From JAHLMO01 sp038997305 (GTDB taxonomy: Archaea; Aenigmatarchaeota; Aenigmatarchaeia; CG10238-14; SpSt-28), in the NCBI GenBank assembly GCA_038997305.1, contig JAWAZZ010000002.1:1-64000 (forward strand): 64,000 nt of DNA, given 5' to 3'. This document shows positions 8,762 to 16,326 of this stretch, piece after piece. Within the stretch, counting starts at the first letter, position 1. Each line of letters begins with the position of its first letter. Both the position numbers and the translations under genes were made by a program. The notes beneath the pieces were generated by a model. The model was not told the origin of the DNA. It searched no databases and was given only the letters and a program-made list of their open reading frames with translations.

Positions 8762-9136
8762 ATGGATTTTGAAAAGATAGTTCTAATTTTTTCTTCAATA
8801 TCTTTTGCTCTAGGTTTTTTATTGTTAATATATGTAGCATATTTTTTAAGTTTTCCAGAACTTTCTGTTAGTAATGTTACTTCAGATTTTTTAGGAGAAA
8901 GGATTTCTGTAAAAGGAAAAGTTATAAACATAGTAGAAAGAGATAGAGTAAATTATATCATACTTTCAGATGGTCAAAAAAATCTAACTATTGTCATATT
9001 TCCAAATGTTTATAAAGAAGTAAAAAACGACATAAAAATAAATCAAAGCGTAAAAGTTGTTGGAATTCTTTCAGAATATAAAGGAAATCTCCAGATAATA
9101 CTTCAAAACCCAAAAAATCTTATAATAGAAGAATGA
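8762..9136 (+). CDS. membrane-anchored OB-fold protein
   Basis: One N-terminal membrane helix (about residues 6-29) is followed by an OB-fold (about 40-124) with the strands ISVKGKVINIVER, YIILSDGQKNLTIVIF and VKVVGILSEYKGNLQIIL, typical of a tRNA_anti-like nucleic-acid-binding fold. Its stop overlaps the next gene in ATGA, coupling it to a TctA-like membrane protein. It may bind a nucleic acid or polyanion near the membrane; the real ligand is unknown. Confidence 0.6.
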   Translation: MDFEKIVLIFSSISFALGFLLLIYVAYFLSFPELSVSNVTSDFLGERISVKGKVINIVERDRVNYIILSDGQKNLTIVIFPNVYKEVKNDIKINQSVKVVGILSEYKGNLQIILQNPKNLIIEE

Positions 9137-10347
9137 TAGACCAAATAATAATTAGTTCTTTCTTAGGTAGTATTGTTGGATTCTTTTCTGGATTAATACC
9201 TGCACTACATCAGAATTTATTGATACCAATATTAATTCCAATACTTTCTTTTAACGAAATGTTTTTAATATCTTTTTTAATTTCTTTGGCAATTTCACAA
9301 AATTACGGAAATGCAATTTCGAGCTATTATTTATCGTCTCCACCAGAAGAACTATCTTTATCAACACTACCTTCTCAAAGACTAGCAAAAGAAGGATTAC
9401 TACTAGAAGCACTTAAAATATTTGTATTAGCCGCTTCAATTTCAATTCCTGTTAATGTATTGTTTGTATTTTTATTTCATTCTTATATCTCAAATCTGAT
9501 AATTTCGCTAGAAAAATATATTGGTTTAATACTTATCATCGCTATTTATACGCTTTTCTTTTTCGAAAAAGAAAAAGCAAAAAGTTTTCTAATATTCTTT
9601 CTTTCCGGAATAATAGGAATATATGCTTTTAACATCATAGAATTCAATAAAGCTGTTCTGGCTATTTTTAGTGGATTTTTTGCTTGCTCCCAAATAATTA
9701 TAAACCTATTTCAAAAACAAAATTTTTTAGAAAATCAAAAAGAAGATGTAAAAATTAAATTAAAGAAAAAAGAAATTCTAATAGGTATTTTTCTATCTAT
9801 TTTTGTAGGAATATTTTCTGGATTGTTACCTTCTTTAGGTATAACTCAAATGTTGTTATTTTTTCAACCAATACTTAATGATAGATTATTCATATTTTCA
9901 TCTTCTTCATCATTTTTTTCTAATGAAATATTTTCAACAACCTCTCTATATACTATTGAAAATCCAAGAAGCGGATTAAGTGTTTATTTAGAAAAGATTT
10001 TGGGAAATGTTGACTATAAAACCTTTGTCATTATGATTTCTATATTTCTAATCTCATCCTTTTTTGCATCAATTCTGTTTCTTATTTTTTATAAAAATTT
10101 TCTATCTTTGTTCAAAAGAATAAATTTCAAAGTGCTAAACCTTTTAGTTCTATCTCTAATCATTTTCATTGTTTTCGTTTTTAGCGGATTTATAGGTCTA
10201 TTGCTTCTTTTCATCTCAACCTCTTTGGGTTTAATTACAATACATATAAATGTTAACAGAAGCTATTTAATGGGAAGCTTGATAATATCAACTGTTCTCA
10301 TTTATACAAACTACTATTTAAAGGTTCTTATATTCTTGGGTATATAA
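9133..10347 (+). CDS. archaeal TctA/DUF112-like membrane protein
   Basis: This 404-aa protein has about ten membrane helices. The sequence near the start (GFFSGLIPALHQN) and the PPEELSLSTLPSQRLAKEG stretch correspond to the archaeal TctA pattern, where the first motif usually reads GLIPGIHPN. A second GIFSGLLPSLG motif in the C-terminal half matches the internal duplication of the family. Bacterial TctA is the permease of a tripartite tricarboxylate transporter; archaeal members lack the partners and their substrate is unknown. It is coupled to the OB-fold gene by a 4-nt overlap. Its last 48 bases form one arm of a long inverted repeat. Confidence 0.72.
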   Translation: MIDQIIISSFLGSIVGFFSGLIPALHQNLLIPILIPILSFNEMFLISFLISLAISQNYGNAISSYYLSSPPEELSLSTLPSQRLAKEGLLLEALKIFVLAASISIPVNVLFVFLFHSYISNLIISLEKYIGLILIIAIYTLFFFEKEKAKSFLIFFLSGIIGIYAFNIIEFNKAVLAIFSGFFACSQIIINLFQKQNFLENQKEDVKIKLKKKEILIGIFLSIFVGIFSGLLPSLGITQMLLFFQPILNDRLFIFSSSSSFFSNEIFSTTSLYTIENPRSGLSVYLEKILGNVDYKTFVIMISIFLISSFFASILFLIFYKNFLSLFKRINFKVLNLLVLSLIIFIVFVFSGFIGLLLLFISTSLGLITIHINVNRSYLMGSLIISTVLIYTNYYLKVLIFLGI

Positions 10348-10379
10348 AAGTATAAATATAAGTAGTAGTTTGTATAAAT
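10300..10379. repeat. 17-bp inverted repeat spanning gene end and promoter
   Basis: Bases 10300-10316 are the exact reverse complement of 10363-10379, and a few inner bases also pair. The left arm is inside the TctA-like gene and the right arm is just before the next start codon. The loop holds the TATA-like sequence of the downstream gene. It could terminate the upstream message, or be an operator for the redox gene. Confidence 0.6.
10341..10358 (+). promoter_or_regulatory. probable TATA element of PDO-like gene
   Basis: TATATAAAAGTATAAATA lies 28-45 bases before the ATG at 10386, and sits in the loop of the inverted repeat. Two overlapping TATA-like words are present, so the exact initiation site is uncertain. 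Confidence 0.5.
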
Positions 10380-10385
10380 AATATA

Positions 10386-11087
10386 ATGCATAGACATCAT
10401 CACGATCACTCAAATCTATTATCAGAAAAGGAAAAGAAAGAAATAAAGGAAATTCTAAACAAAAAATTAGTAAATAAGGTTAGCTTAGTTGTGCTTCTTG
10501 ATTATAAAAACAGTGAAGAGGCTTCAGAAATAACAGAAGCTTTATTGAAAGAAATCTCCAAGCTAAACGAAAACTTAGAAATAGAATTTGTAGACGCTTA
10601 TTCTAATGAAGGAAAAGAGCTATTAGAAAAATATAATCTAGTTTTTGACAAAAATCAATTAGGACCAATAATATTTTTCAAATCAAAACCAAATATAGTT
10701 TTCTTGGGATTTCCTTTAGGTATGGAATTTCCAGTATTTTTAGATACATTAGAAATTATATCCAAAAATGAAGTTGCTATTAACAATAACGTAGCTAAAA
10801 ACATAGCAAAAGTAAATTCAAATCTAGATGTGTTTGTCTTTGTTACAGCAACTTGCCCATATTGTCCCTTAATGACACACCCATCAACAAAATTTGCTTT
10901 CCTAAACGATAAAATAAGAAGTATTATAGTAATGAGCGAAATGTTTTCAGACCTAGCACAAAAACATTATGTATATGCTGTACCAAAAACAGTAATAATG
11001 AAAAACTCAAAAATTGTAGAAGAGATTGAAGGCGCGATACCAGAAGCTGCATTTGCAGAAAAAATAAAAGAAAGTAGCGAAAACTAA
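10386..11087 (+). CDS. PDO-like double thioredoxin-fold protein with one active site
   Basis: The 233-aa protein has the length and two-unit layout of archaeal protein disulfide oxidoreductase (PDO). The C-terminal unit keeps the CPYC active site (TATCPYCPLM) and the cis-proline region (YAVPKTVIM). The N-terminal unit lacks any CxxC. The N-terminus MHRHHHDHSN is histidine-rich and could bind metal. PDO enzymes make or break disulfides in thermophile cytoplasm and are reduced by thioredoxin reductase, which is encoded in the convergent pair next door. Its stop shares the tetranucleotide CTAA with the MIP18-type gene. Confidence 0.8.
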   Translation: MHRHHHDHSNLLSEKEKKEIKEILNKKLVNKVSLVVLLDYKNSEEASEITEALLKEISKLNENLEIEFVDAYSNEGKELLEKYNLVFDKNQLGPIIFFKSKPNIVFLGFPLGMEFPVFLDTLEIISKNEVAINNNVAKNIAKVNSNLDVFVFVTATCPYCPLMTHPSTKFAFLNDKIRSIIVMSEMFSDLAQKHYVYAVPKTVIMKNSKIVEEIEGAIPEAAFAEKIKESSEN

Positions 11088-11386
11088 ATTAATCCCAGCT
11101 CTTTTTTCACTTCTTCACTAGCCATATCCAAGCTCCAAACTTTATCAAAATCTATTTCAACTTCGCTCTCATATCCAATTTCTTTCAATTTTTCTTCTAT
11201 CATTTCAACAAGTAGCGGTAAATATGGACAAAATGGTGTAGTTGGAATCATTTTTATAAAAACTTTTTTATCTTCTATTTTTATTTCCTCTATCAAACCC
11301 AAAGATACTATATCAAAATTTATTTCTGGATCTACAACTTCTTTCAATTTTTCTAATATCTTTTTCTCTTCATTCCCATATTCCAT
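11084..11386 (-). CDS. MIP18/DUF59 family protein (SufT-like)
   Basis: The family core is visible: EVVDPEINFDIVSLGLI and the TPFCPYLPLL loop with its reactive cysteine. DUF59 proteins act in iron-sulfur cluster assembly or delivery. An ATG at 11407 would add seven residues and overlap trxB by 38 bp; I prefer the ATG at 11386, which gives the normal family N-terminus and 100 aa. The gene follows trxB on the same strand, linking thiol redox and Fe-S handling. Confidence 0.8.
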   Translation of the reverse strand: MEYGNEEKKILEKLKEVVDPEINFDIVSLGLIEEIKIEDKKVFIKMIPTTPFCPYLPLLVEMIEEKLKEIGYESEVEIDFDKVWSLDMASEEVKKELGLI

Positions 11387-12341
11387 ACTTAATGTATTTA
11401 AACGCATTATATGCAGCTATAGAACCTTGAGCTGCGGCAGTTACTATTTGTTTAAATCCAGCACAAGCATTAGTAACATCTCCAGCAGCAAACACACCTT
11501 TAATATTAGTTCTCATACCTTCATCAACAATTATTTCCCCCCTTTCATTAGTTTGAACTCCAATCTTTTTGGCTAATTCCGAATTTGGATCTAACCCAAT
11601 AGCAACAAACAATCCATCTAACTTTAAAGTCAAAGTATTTCCAGTTTTAACATCTTCTAAAACAACTTCTTCAACCTTCTTATTACCTCTTATTTCCTTG
11701 ACAATCTTATTAGTTAAAATCTCTATTTTTGGATTCTGTTTTGCAGAATTTACTAAAACAGCCTCTGCTCTAAATTCATCTCTTCTATGTATTATATAAA
11801 CTTTTTTTGCATGTTGAGCTAAAACTAGCGCATCATGAAATGCAGAATTTCCACCACCAACAACACCAACAACTTTATCCTTAAAGAATAACGCATCGCA
11901 TTCAGCACAATAACTTACTCCATTCAAATTTTCTCCAGGAACACCTAATTTTCTCCTCTTAGAACCTGTTGCAAATATTATTACTTTACCTTTTATTTCG
12001 TAACCCCCCAAAGTTTTAACAACAAAAATTTCATTTTCTTTTTTTACATCAATAACTTCATCTATTAATGTTTTTGCTCCAAACATTTCTGCATGCTCCT
12101 TAAATCTTAAACCTAATTCAGAACCTTTAATAGAATAAATAGCAGGATAATCTTCAACTATAGAAGCTTCATTCATCATTCCACCAATATCTTTTGTTAT
12201 AACTAATGTTTTTAATCCATATCTAGCAGAATACAAAGCGGCTGAATATCCAGCAGCCCCTCCACCAATTATTATAACATCTACTTCTTTCTCTATTTCT
12301 TTCTCTTCTTCCACATGCTTTGTAACCAACATTATCTGCAT
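11370..12341 (-). CDS. trxB: thioredoxin reductase
   Basis: The 323-aa flavoprotein has an N-terminal FAD site (IIIGGGAAGYSAALYSARYG), the redox motif CAEC in SYCAECDALF, an NADPH-binding VVGGGNSAFHDAL with the HRRDEFRA motif, and the C-terminal FAD site GVFAAGDVTNA. It reduces thioredoxin-like proteins with NAD(P)H. The PDO-like protein encoded 280 bp away on the opposite strand is the likely partner. CAEC replaces the more common CATC. The start gives a short charged leader before the first beta strand; a later start is possible. Confidence 0.93.
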   Translation of the reverse strand: MQIMLVTKHVEEEKEIEKEVDVIIIGGGAAGYSAALYSARYGLKTLVITKDIGGMMNEASIVEDYPAIYSIKGSELGLRFKEHAEMFGAKTLIDEVIDVKKENEIFVVKTLGGYEIKGKVIIFATGSKRRKLGVPGENLNGVSYCAECDALFFKDKVVGVVGGGNSAFHDALVLAQHAKKVYIIHRRDEFRAEAVLVNSAKQNPKIEILTNKIVKEIRGNKKVEEVVLEDVKTGNTLTLKLDGLFVAIGLDPNSELAKKIGVQTNERGEIIVDEGMRTNIKGVFAAGDVTNACAGFKQIVTAAAQGSIAAYNAFKYIKYGIWE

Positions 12342-12367
12342 AATAATATCTTTTCAATAATTATTTT

Positions 12368-13171
12368 ATGAGTATAGAAGATTTAGAAAAACAGTTAGAA
12401 GAGTTAGAAATAAAAACAGAAGAGCAGAAAAAGCAATTAAAGGAAATTGTTCTACCAAAAGTTATAAATTATGCAAAAAAACTTATAAACGAATATGGAA
12501 ATCTAATAAAATCTGTAAGCATTTTTGGTTCAGCAGCTAAAGGAAAAATGAAAGCAACTAGCGATATAGATGTTTGGGTAATAATAGATGATACCTCTTT
12601 AAAGACTTCAGAAGATATCGAAAACGCATCGCTAAAAATAAGAATATTGGGAGAAGAATTTGGTTTACATGTTCAAGTTACCAAAATTACAGATTTTTGG
12701 AACTTAATAGCGAAAGGTAGTCCAGAATTGGTTAATTTCTTAAGATATAGCTTAATAATCTACGATTCCGGTTTTTTAAGACCATCACAAAGAATGCTAA
12801 ATTTAGGATTAATAATGCCTAGTGAAGAAGCAATAGAATTAAAAAAAAGAGCAGCTTTAATAAGGTTTGAAAAAATAAAAGAAGATTTAAAAAGTTTGAT
12901 CTTCGAACTAAGATATTGCGTTACTGATATACTTCAATCTTACATTATGAAAAAATACCAAAAAATTCCCGATCCTAAAACTATTCCAGAATTTTTAGAA
13001 AAAATGATAGAAGAAAAAATAATAGAAAGTGATTATCTAAACGATTATCTAGAGATAAATTCCCTATGGAAAAAAATAGAACACAAGGAAATAAAAGAAA
13101 TAGACGCTTCTCATATAGATAAAGCTTTAAAAATAACTCAAAAATTCATAGAAAAATTTTCTAAATTATGA
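12368..13171 (+). CDS. fused nucleotidyltransferase-HEPN protein, altered HEPN motif
   Basis: A coiled N-terminal helix precedes an MNT-type domain with FGSAAKGKMKATSDIDVWV (GSX10DXD). A helical HEPN-like domain follows (about 160-267). At the expected RX4H site the sequence is WKKIEH: W234 replaces R and H239 is kept, so RNase activity is probably lost. The stop overlaps the next gene by 4 nt. The next gene encodes a longer paralogue with the motif intact. The pair may form a mixed complex (inference). Confidence 0.7.
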   Translation: MSIEDLEKQLEELEIKTEEQKKQLKEIVLPKVINYAKKLINEYGNLIKSVSIFGSAAKGKMKATSDIDVWVIIDDTSLKTSEDIENASLKIRILGEEFGLHVQVTKITDFWNLIAKGSPELVNFLRYSLIIYDSGFLRPSQRMLNLGLIMPSEEAIELKKRAALIRFEKIKEDLKSLIFELRYCVTDILQSYIMKKYQKIPDPKTIPEFLEKMIEEKIIESDYLNDYLEINSLWKKIEHKEIKEIDASHIDKALKITQKFIEKFSKL

Positions 13172-14403
13172 CGCTAACAAGAGAAGCCAGAATAGAAATA
13201 GCCAGAAAGTTTGGAAAATTAGCAAAGGAGAAATTTAAAGATTTAGTTAAAAGTGTTGTTGTTTTTGGATCTACAGTAACTGGAGAATTTACAGAAAGAA
13301 GCGATATAGACATTTTAGTAATAGTAGACGATACTATAGTAAAATATTGTGAAAAAGATTTAGAGCATGTAATAGATGTAGAGGATAAAATAAAAACTTG
13401 TCCAAGATGTAATGGTGAGCTAAAAATAGGAATCTTAGATAGTTATCTGAACGAAATAGATAAAGAACTTGAAAAAATTGCAATTTCTATAGAAGAAGCA
13501 AGAGTAAAAATAAAAGATAAAATTACTGGAGAGGAAAAAATAGTTAACTTAATTTCTTTGCAACCATCTTATAAACTTACAGAGTTTTGGGATTATGTGA
13601 GAAACGGAAATCCTATAGTATACAATTTCATAAAAAATGGTTTAGCAGTAATAGACGATGGAACATTTAGAACATTTAGATATCTATGGCTTAGTGGAAG
13701 AATTCCTAAGACGAGAGAAGCAATAGAAAAATACATTGAAGATGCACCTAAAAAAATCTTAAGAGCAAAATCTGTAAAATTTTTACAAATTGCCGAAGAT
13801 TGTTATTATGCTATTGTAAATTCTGCGCAAGCTGTTTTAATGTTTTTAGATAAAGCACCGCCCTCACCTTCAAAACTTTACGAAGAATTTAAAAGGGAAT
13901 TAGTAGATAAAAATCTTATCGAACCAGAATATGCCGAATGGATTAAAGAAATTGTAGAATTAAGAAAGAAAATAGAACATCAAGAGATAAAAGAAATAAA
14001 GGGAGAAGAAGTTGACTTATGGATAGAAAGAGCTCAAAAATTTGTGGAAAAAATGATATTGTTGCTTAGCATACTAGAAATAAGAAAAATAGAAAGTATT
14101 GCTATAAGAACAAGAGAAGTTTCTAGAGAATTAATGAGAAGAGCTCTGAAAGCTCTAAACATACCTTTTGACGAAAATAATCTTTTAGAAGTATTTAAAG
14201 AGAGCTTTATAAAGAAAGGATACATTTCTAGCATGTATTTAAATGTTTTGAATAGGATAGAAGAAATTCATTCACTAATCTTGGAGGGAAAAATTAACAA
14301 AATCGATTTTGATGAAGTTTATAAGCTAAGAGAAGATGTTAGATTAATGATAAGAGATGTAGGAAAAGTTTTAGAAGAATTGCAAAAAGAAAATAAAACT
14401 TAA
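13168..14403 (+). CDS. fused nucleotidyltransferase-Zn-HEPN-HEPN protein
   Basis: This 411-aa paralogue has an MNT domain (FGSTVTGEFTERSDIDILV) interrupted by an insert with cysteines C-X2-C (CPRCNGE) and an upstream Cys. It is followed by a HEPN domain with intact R266-X4-H271 (RKKIEH). A second, shorter helical repeat (about 310-400) resembles the first HEPN unit but lacks the motif. MNT-HEPN pairs normally work as toxin-antitoxin; here both activities are on one chain, as in a self-regulated RNase or nucleotidyl-transferring RNA enzyme. Target unknown. Confidence 0.7.
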   Translation: MTLTREARIEIARKFGKLAKEKFKDLVKSVVVFGSTVTGEFTERSDIDILVIVDDTIVKYCEKDLEHVIDVEDKIKTCPRCNGELKIGILDSYLNEIDKELEKIAISIEEARVKIKDKITGEEKIVNLISLQPSYKLTEFWDYVRNGNPIVYNFIKNGLAVIDDGTFRTFRYLWLSGRIPKTREAIEKYIEDAPKKILRAKSVKFLQIAEDCYYAIVNSAQAVLMFLDKAPPSPSKLYEEFKRELVDKNLIEPEYAEWIKEIVELRKKIEHQEIKEIKGEEVDLWIERAQKFVEKMILLLSILEIRKIESIAIRTREVSRELMRRALKALNIPFDENNLLEVFKESFIKKGYISSMYLNVLNRIEEIHSLILEGKINKIDFDEVYKLREDVRLMIRDVGKVLEELQKENKT

Positions 14404-14421
14404 ATTTATTATATAATAGAT

Positions 14422-14679
14422 ATGGAAGGTGTAATAGTAAACTTCAGATTAAGTAATCATAACAAAAACTGGAATCAAGTAATAGTAGAAGTAGAAGGAA
14501 TAAATAGTAGAGAAGAAGCTAAAAAACTTTTAGGAAAAAAAGTTATTCTAGAAATTAATGGCAAAAGAAAAATAGGAAAAGTTATTAGATTGCATGGAAA
14601 TAAAGGAAGAGTATTAGTAAGGTTTAGAAAAGGATTAAATGGTTTAGCTCTAATGAAAAAAGTAATAATAGAGGATTAG
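14422..14679 (+). CDS. rpl35ae: ribosomal protein L35Ae (eL33)
   Basis: The 85-aa protein shows the L35Ae core: MEGVIVNFRLSNHNKNWNQ, then GKKVILEINGKRKIGKVIRLHGNKGRVLVRFRKGL. It is part of the large subunit. It starts 18 bp after the MNT-HEPN gene. Its stop shares TTAG with the stop of uS14 on the other strand. Confidence 0.9.
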   Translation: MEGVIVNFRLSNHNKNWNQVIVEVEGINSREEAKKLLGKKVILEINGKRKIGKVIRLHGNKGRVLVRFRKGLNGLALMKKVIIED

Positions 14680-14855
14680 TTATATCTTACAAATCCTAAC
14701 CTCTTTGCTTCTTCTCTAAAACATTTTCTGCATAACAATAATCCATACTTTCTTATTACTCCTCTGGTTGTGTTGCACTTCCTACATCTATAGTTTTCTT
14801 TTCCACAAGCCCTTTTCTTTTTCGGTTGAAAACTTGTTCTTAATGCTGGATCCAT
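14676..14855 (-). CDS. rps14: ribosomal protein uS14, zinc form
   Basis: This 59-aa ORF was read directly from the reverse strand. It contains ACGKENYRCRKCNTTRG and LLLCRKCFREEAKRLGF, with the zinc ligands C-X2-C and C-X2-C of the C+ form of uS14. It binds 16S rRNA in the head of the small subunit. It follows uL5 and a 71-aa ORF in the order eS4-uL5-x-uS14, a remnant of the spc operon. The last 4 nt overlap the L35Ae stop. Confidence 0.93.
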   Translation of the reverse strand: MDPALRTSFQPKKKRACGKENYRCRKCNTTRGVIRKYGLLLCRKCFREEAKRLGFVRYN

Positions 14856-14858
14856 AAT

Positions 14859-15074
14859 TTAATAAGCGATAAGACCAAATATTTTTAAAGCATCTTCTTC
14901 ATCTATAAAGCCTTTTTCTATTGCTATACTTATTACATTTGGTAAGTTTTTTGTTATTATATCATAAACTTTTGTGCCTTCGTTTCTTATTTTAAGCATT
15001 AAGAAAGCATTTACCATTCCTGCTATTTCCTCTTTTATTATTTCTTCTTCAAAGAACATAAATATATTCAACAA
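14859..15074 (-). CDS. small helical protein between uL5 and uS14
   Basis: The 71-aa ORF lies between two ribosomal genes with short gaps on both sides, so it is probably translated. It reads as an all-helical acidic protein (FFEEEIIKEEIAGMVNAFLM; EKGFIDEEDALKIFG). The second ATG (MFFEEEI) is an equally good start and would drop five residues. No family was recognised. It occupies the spc-operon slot where no gene is usually found. Confidence 0.55.
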   Translation of the reverse strand: MLNIFMFFEEEIIKEEIAGMVNAFLMLKIRNEGTKVYDIITKNLPNVISIAIEKGFIDEEDALKIFGLIAY

Positions 15075-15092
15075 AAAAATTTAAATATTCAA

Positions 15093-15602
15093 TTAAACAA
15101 CTTCAACTCCAAAATATTCTTTAACAAACTTTATTGCCTCTTCTTTTGTAACTCTTTGTTTTCTTGAAATTGTTCCATCTTTTAATCTATAGCCAGGTCT
15201 TCTTAAAGAAAAACAAACATCCATACCTAATAAACCTATAGTATGATCATATTTATAACCTAAATCTATGTATTTTGCAATACCTAAACTAAAATTTCCA
15301 TAATCATCAAAAACTCTCGAAGGAATTTTATAGTTATATGCCTTAAAAACTTTTTTCGCAAACTCTTCTGCTTCCTTACCTCTCAATGTAATCATAACTC
15401 CTATTGGTCTTCCTTTTGGAACACCAAAAGTAGATCTTTTAACAGAATAAGTTATTGCTGGTTTTCTATTGTTAAACATATTTTGCAACAATTTCTTTGC
15501 TCTTTCTATCTTTTCTAAATCTCCACCACAACCTATATTTATCACTACCTTTTCCAGAAATATTTTCTTTCTCATAGGATTTTCTAATTTTTTAGGATTC
15601 AT
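15093..15602 (-). CDS. rpl5: ribosomal protein uL5
   Basis: The 169-aa product matches uL5: the start NPMRKKIFLEKVVINIGCG, the TYSVKRSTFGVPKGRPIGVMITLRG region, and GNFSLGIAKYIDLGYKYD. uL5 holds 5S rRNA in the central protuberance; the 5S gene is in this window at 44.2 kb. It follows eS4 after 11 bp. Normal length. Confidence 0.95.
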   Translation of the reverse strand: MNPKKLENPMRKKIFLEKVVINIGCGGDLEKIERAKKLLQNMFNNRKPAITYSVKRSTFGVPKGRPIGVMITLRGKEAEEFAKKVFKAYNYKIPSRVFDDYGNFSLGIAKYIDLGYKYDHTIGLLGMDVCFSLRRPGYRLKDGTISRKQRVTKEEAIKFVKEYFGVEVV

Positions 15603-15613
15603 AATTTTTTATT

Positions 15614-16306
15614 CTAAACTGTTATTAATGGTTTTTCTTCTCCAACAACAATAACATAATCTCTTATAGTAGTTATTTTTTCGTTCTCTTTCCTTATTCT
15701 AACTAAACTCTTTTTGTTAAATCCAGAAGGTGTTATTTCTTCTATTTCTCCAACATTTCCTTTATTTTCTCCATTAAAAATCAAAGCTATTTTACCTACT
15801 TCGAACTTTATATGTTTTAAAACCTTTAAGGTAGGTAATTCTATTAATAAACTATCGTGTGTTTTAATGGAGTTGTCCTTAGTTAAAATATTCTTTCCAT
15901 CATGAAAAGTTATCTGATATGTATCTGGAGAAATCTTTGTTTTATTTTTTACTCTAACTATTTTCATTTCTGCTTCCTTTTCATCTATTTTTGTTAGAGT
16001 CAATCCCTTTTTATTTACTGTTATTCTATAATGTTCGTTTATTTCAGGAAAAGAAATTACATCAAACAATCCACAAGGATATCTATAATTTGTTACAACC
16101 CTTCCATCAACCAAAACTTTTCTTTGTTTGATAATTGTTTTTGCCTCTTTTAAATTTTCTGCATATTTGAGAATATCTCTAATTATTACTGCTAAAGGAA
16201 TGCAAAAATCTTTTGGATGCGGCCCTGGAGAAGGATTAACAGAATATTTATATTTTTTTGGGGGTTGCAACCAAAATTTTGGTGCATTTAAACGCTTTAA
16301 CCACAT
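15614..16306 (-). CDS. rps4e: ribosomal protein eS4
   Basis: The 230-aa protein begins with WLKRLNAPKFWLQPPKKYKYSVNPSPGPH, the eS4 N-terminus. The S4-like RNA-binding part (IIKQRKVLVDGRVVTNYRYPCGLFDVI), the central S4e domain and a C-terminal KOW element (IFNGENKGNVGEIEEI) follow. It starts the eS4-uL5-x-uS14 run, 20 bp after the EF-1 alpha stop on the same strand. Confidence 0.95.
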   Translation of the reverse strand: MWLKRLNAPKFWLQPPKKYKYSVNPSPGPHPKDFCIPLAVIIRDILKYAENLKEAKTIIKQRKVLVDGRVVTNYRYPCGLFDVISFPEINEHYRITVNKKGLTLTKIDEKEAEMKIVRVKNKTKISPDTYQITFHDGKNILTKDNSIKTHDSLLIELPTLKVLKHIKFEVGKIALIFNGENKGNVGEIEEITPSGFNKKSLVRIRKENEKITTIRDYVIVVGEEKPLITV

Positions 16307-16326
16307 AAAAATAAAAAAGAAAAGGA

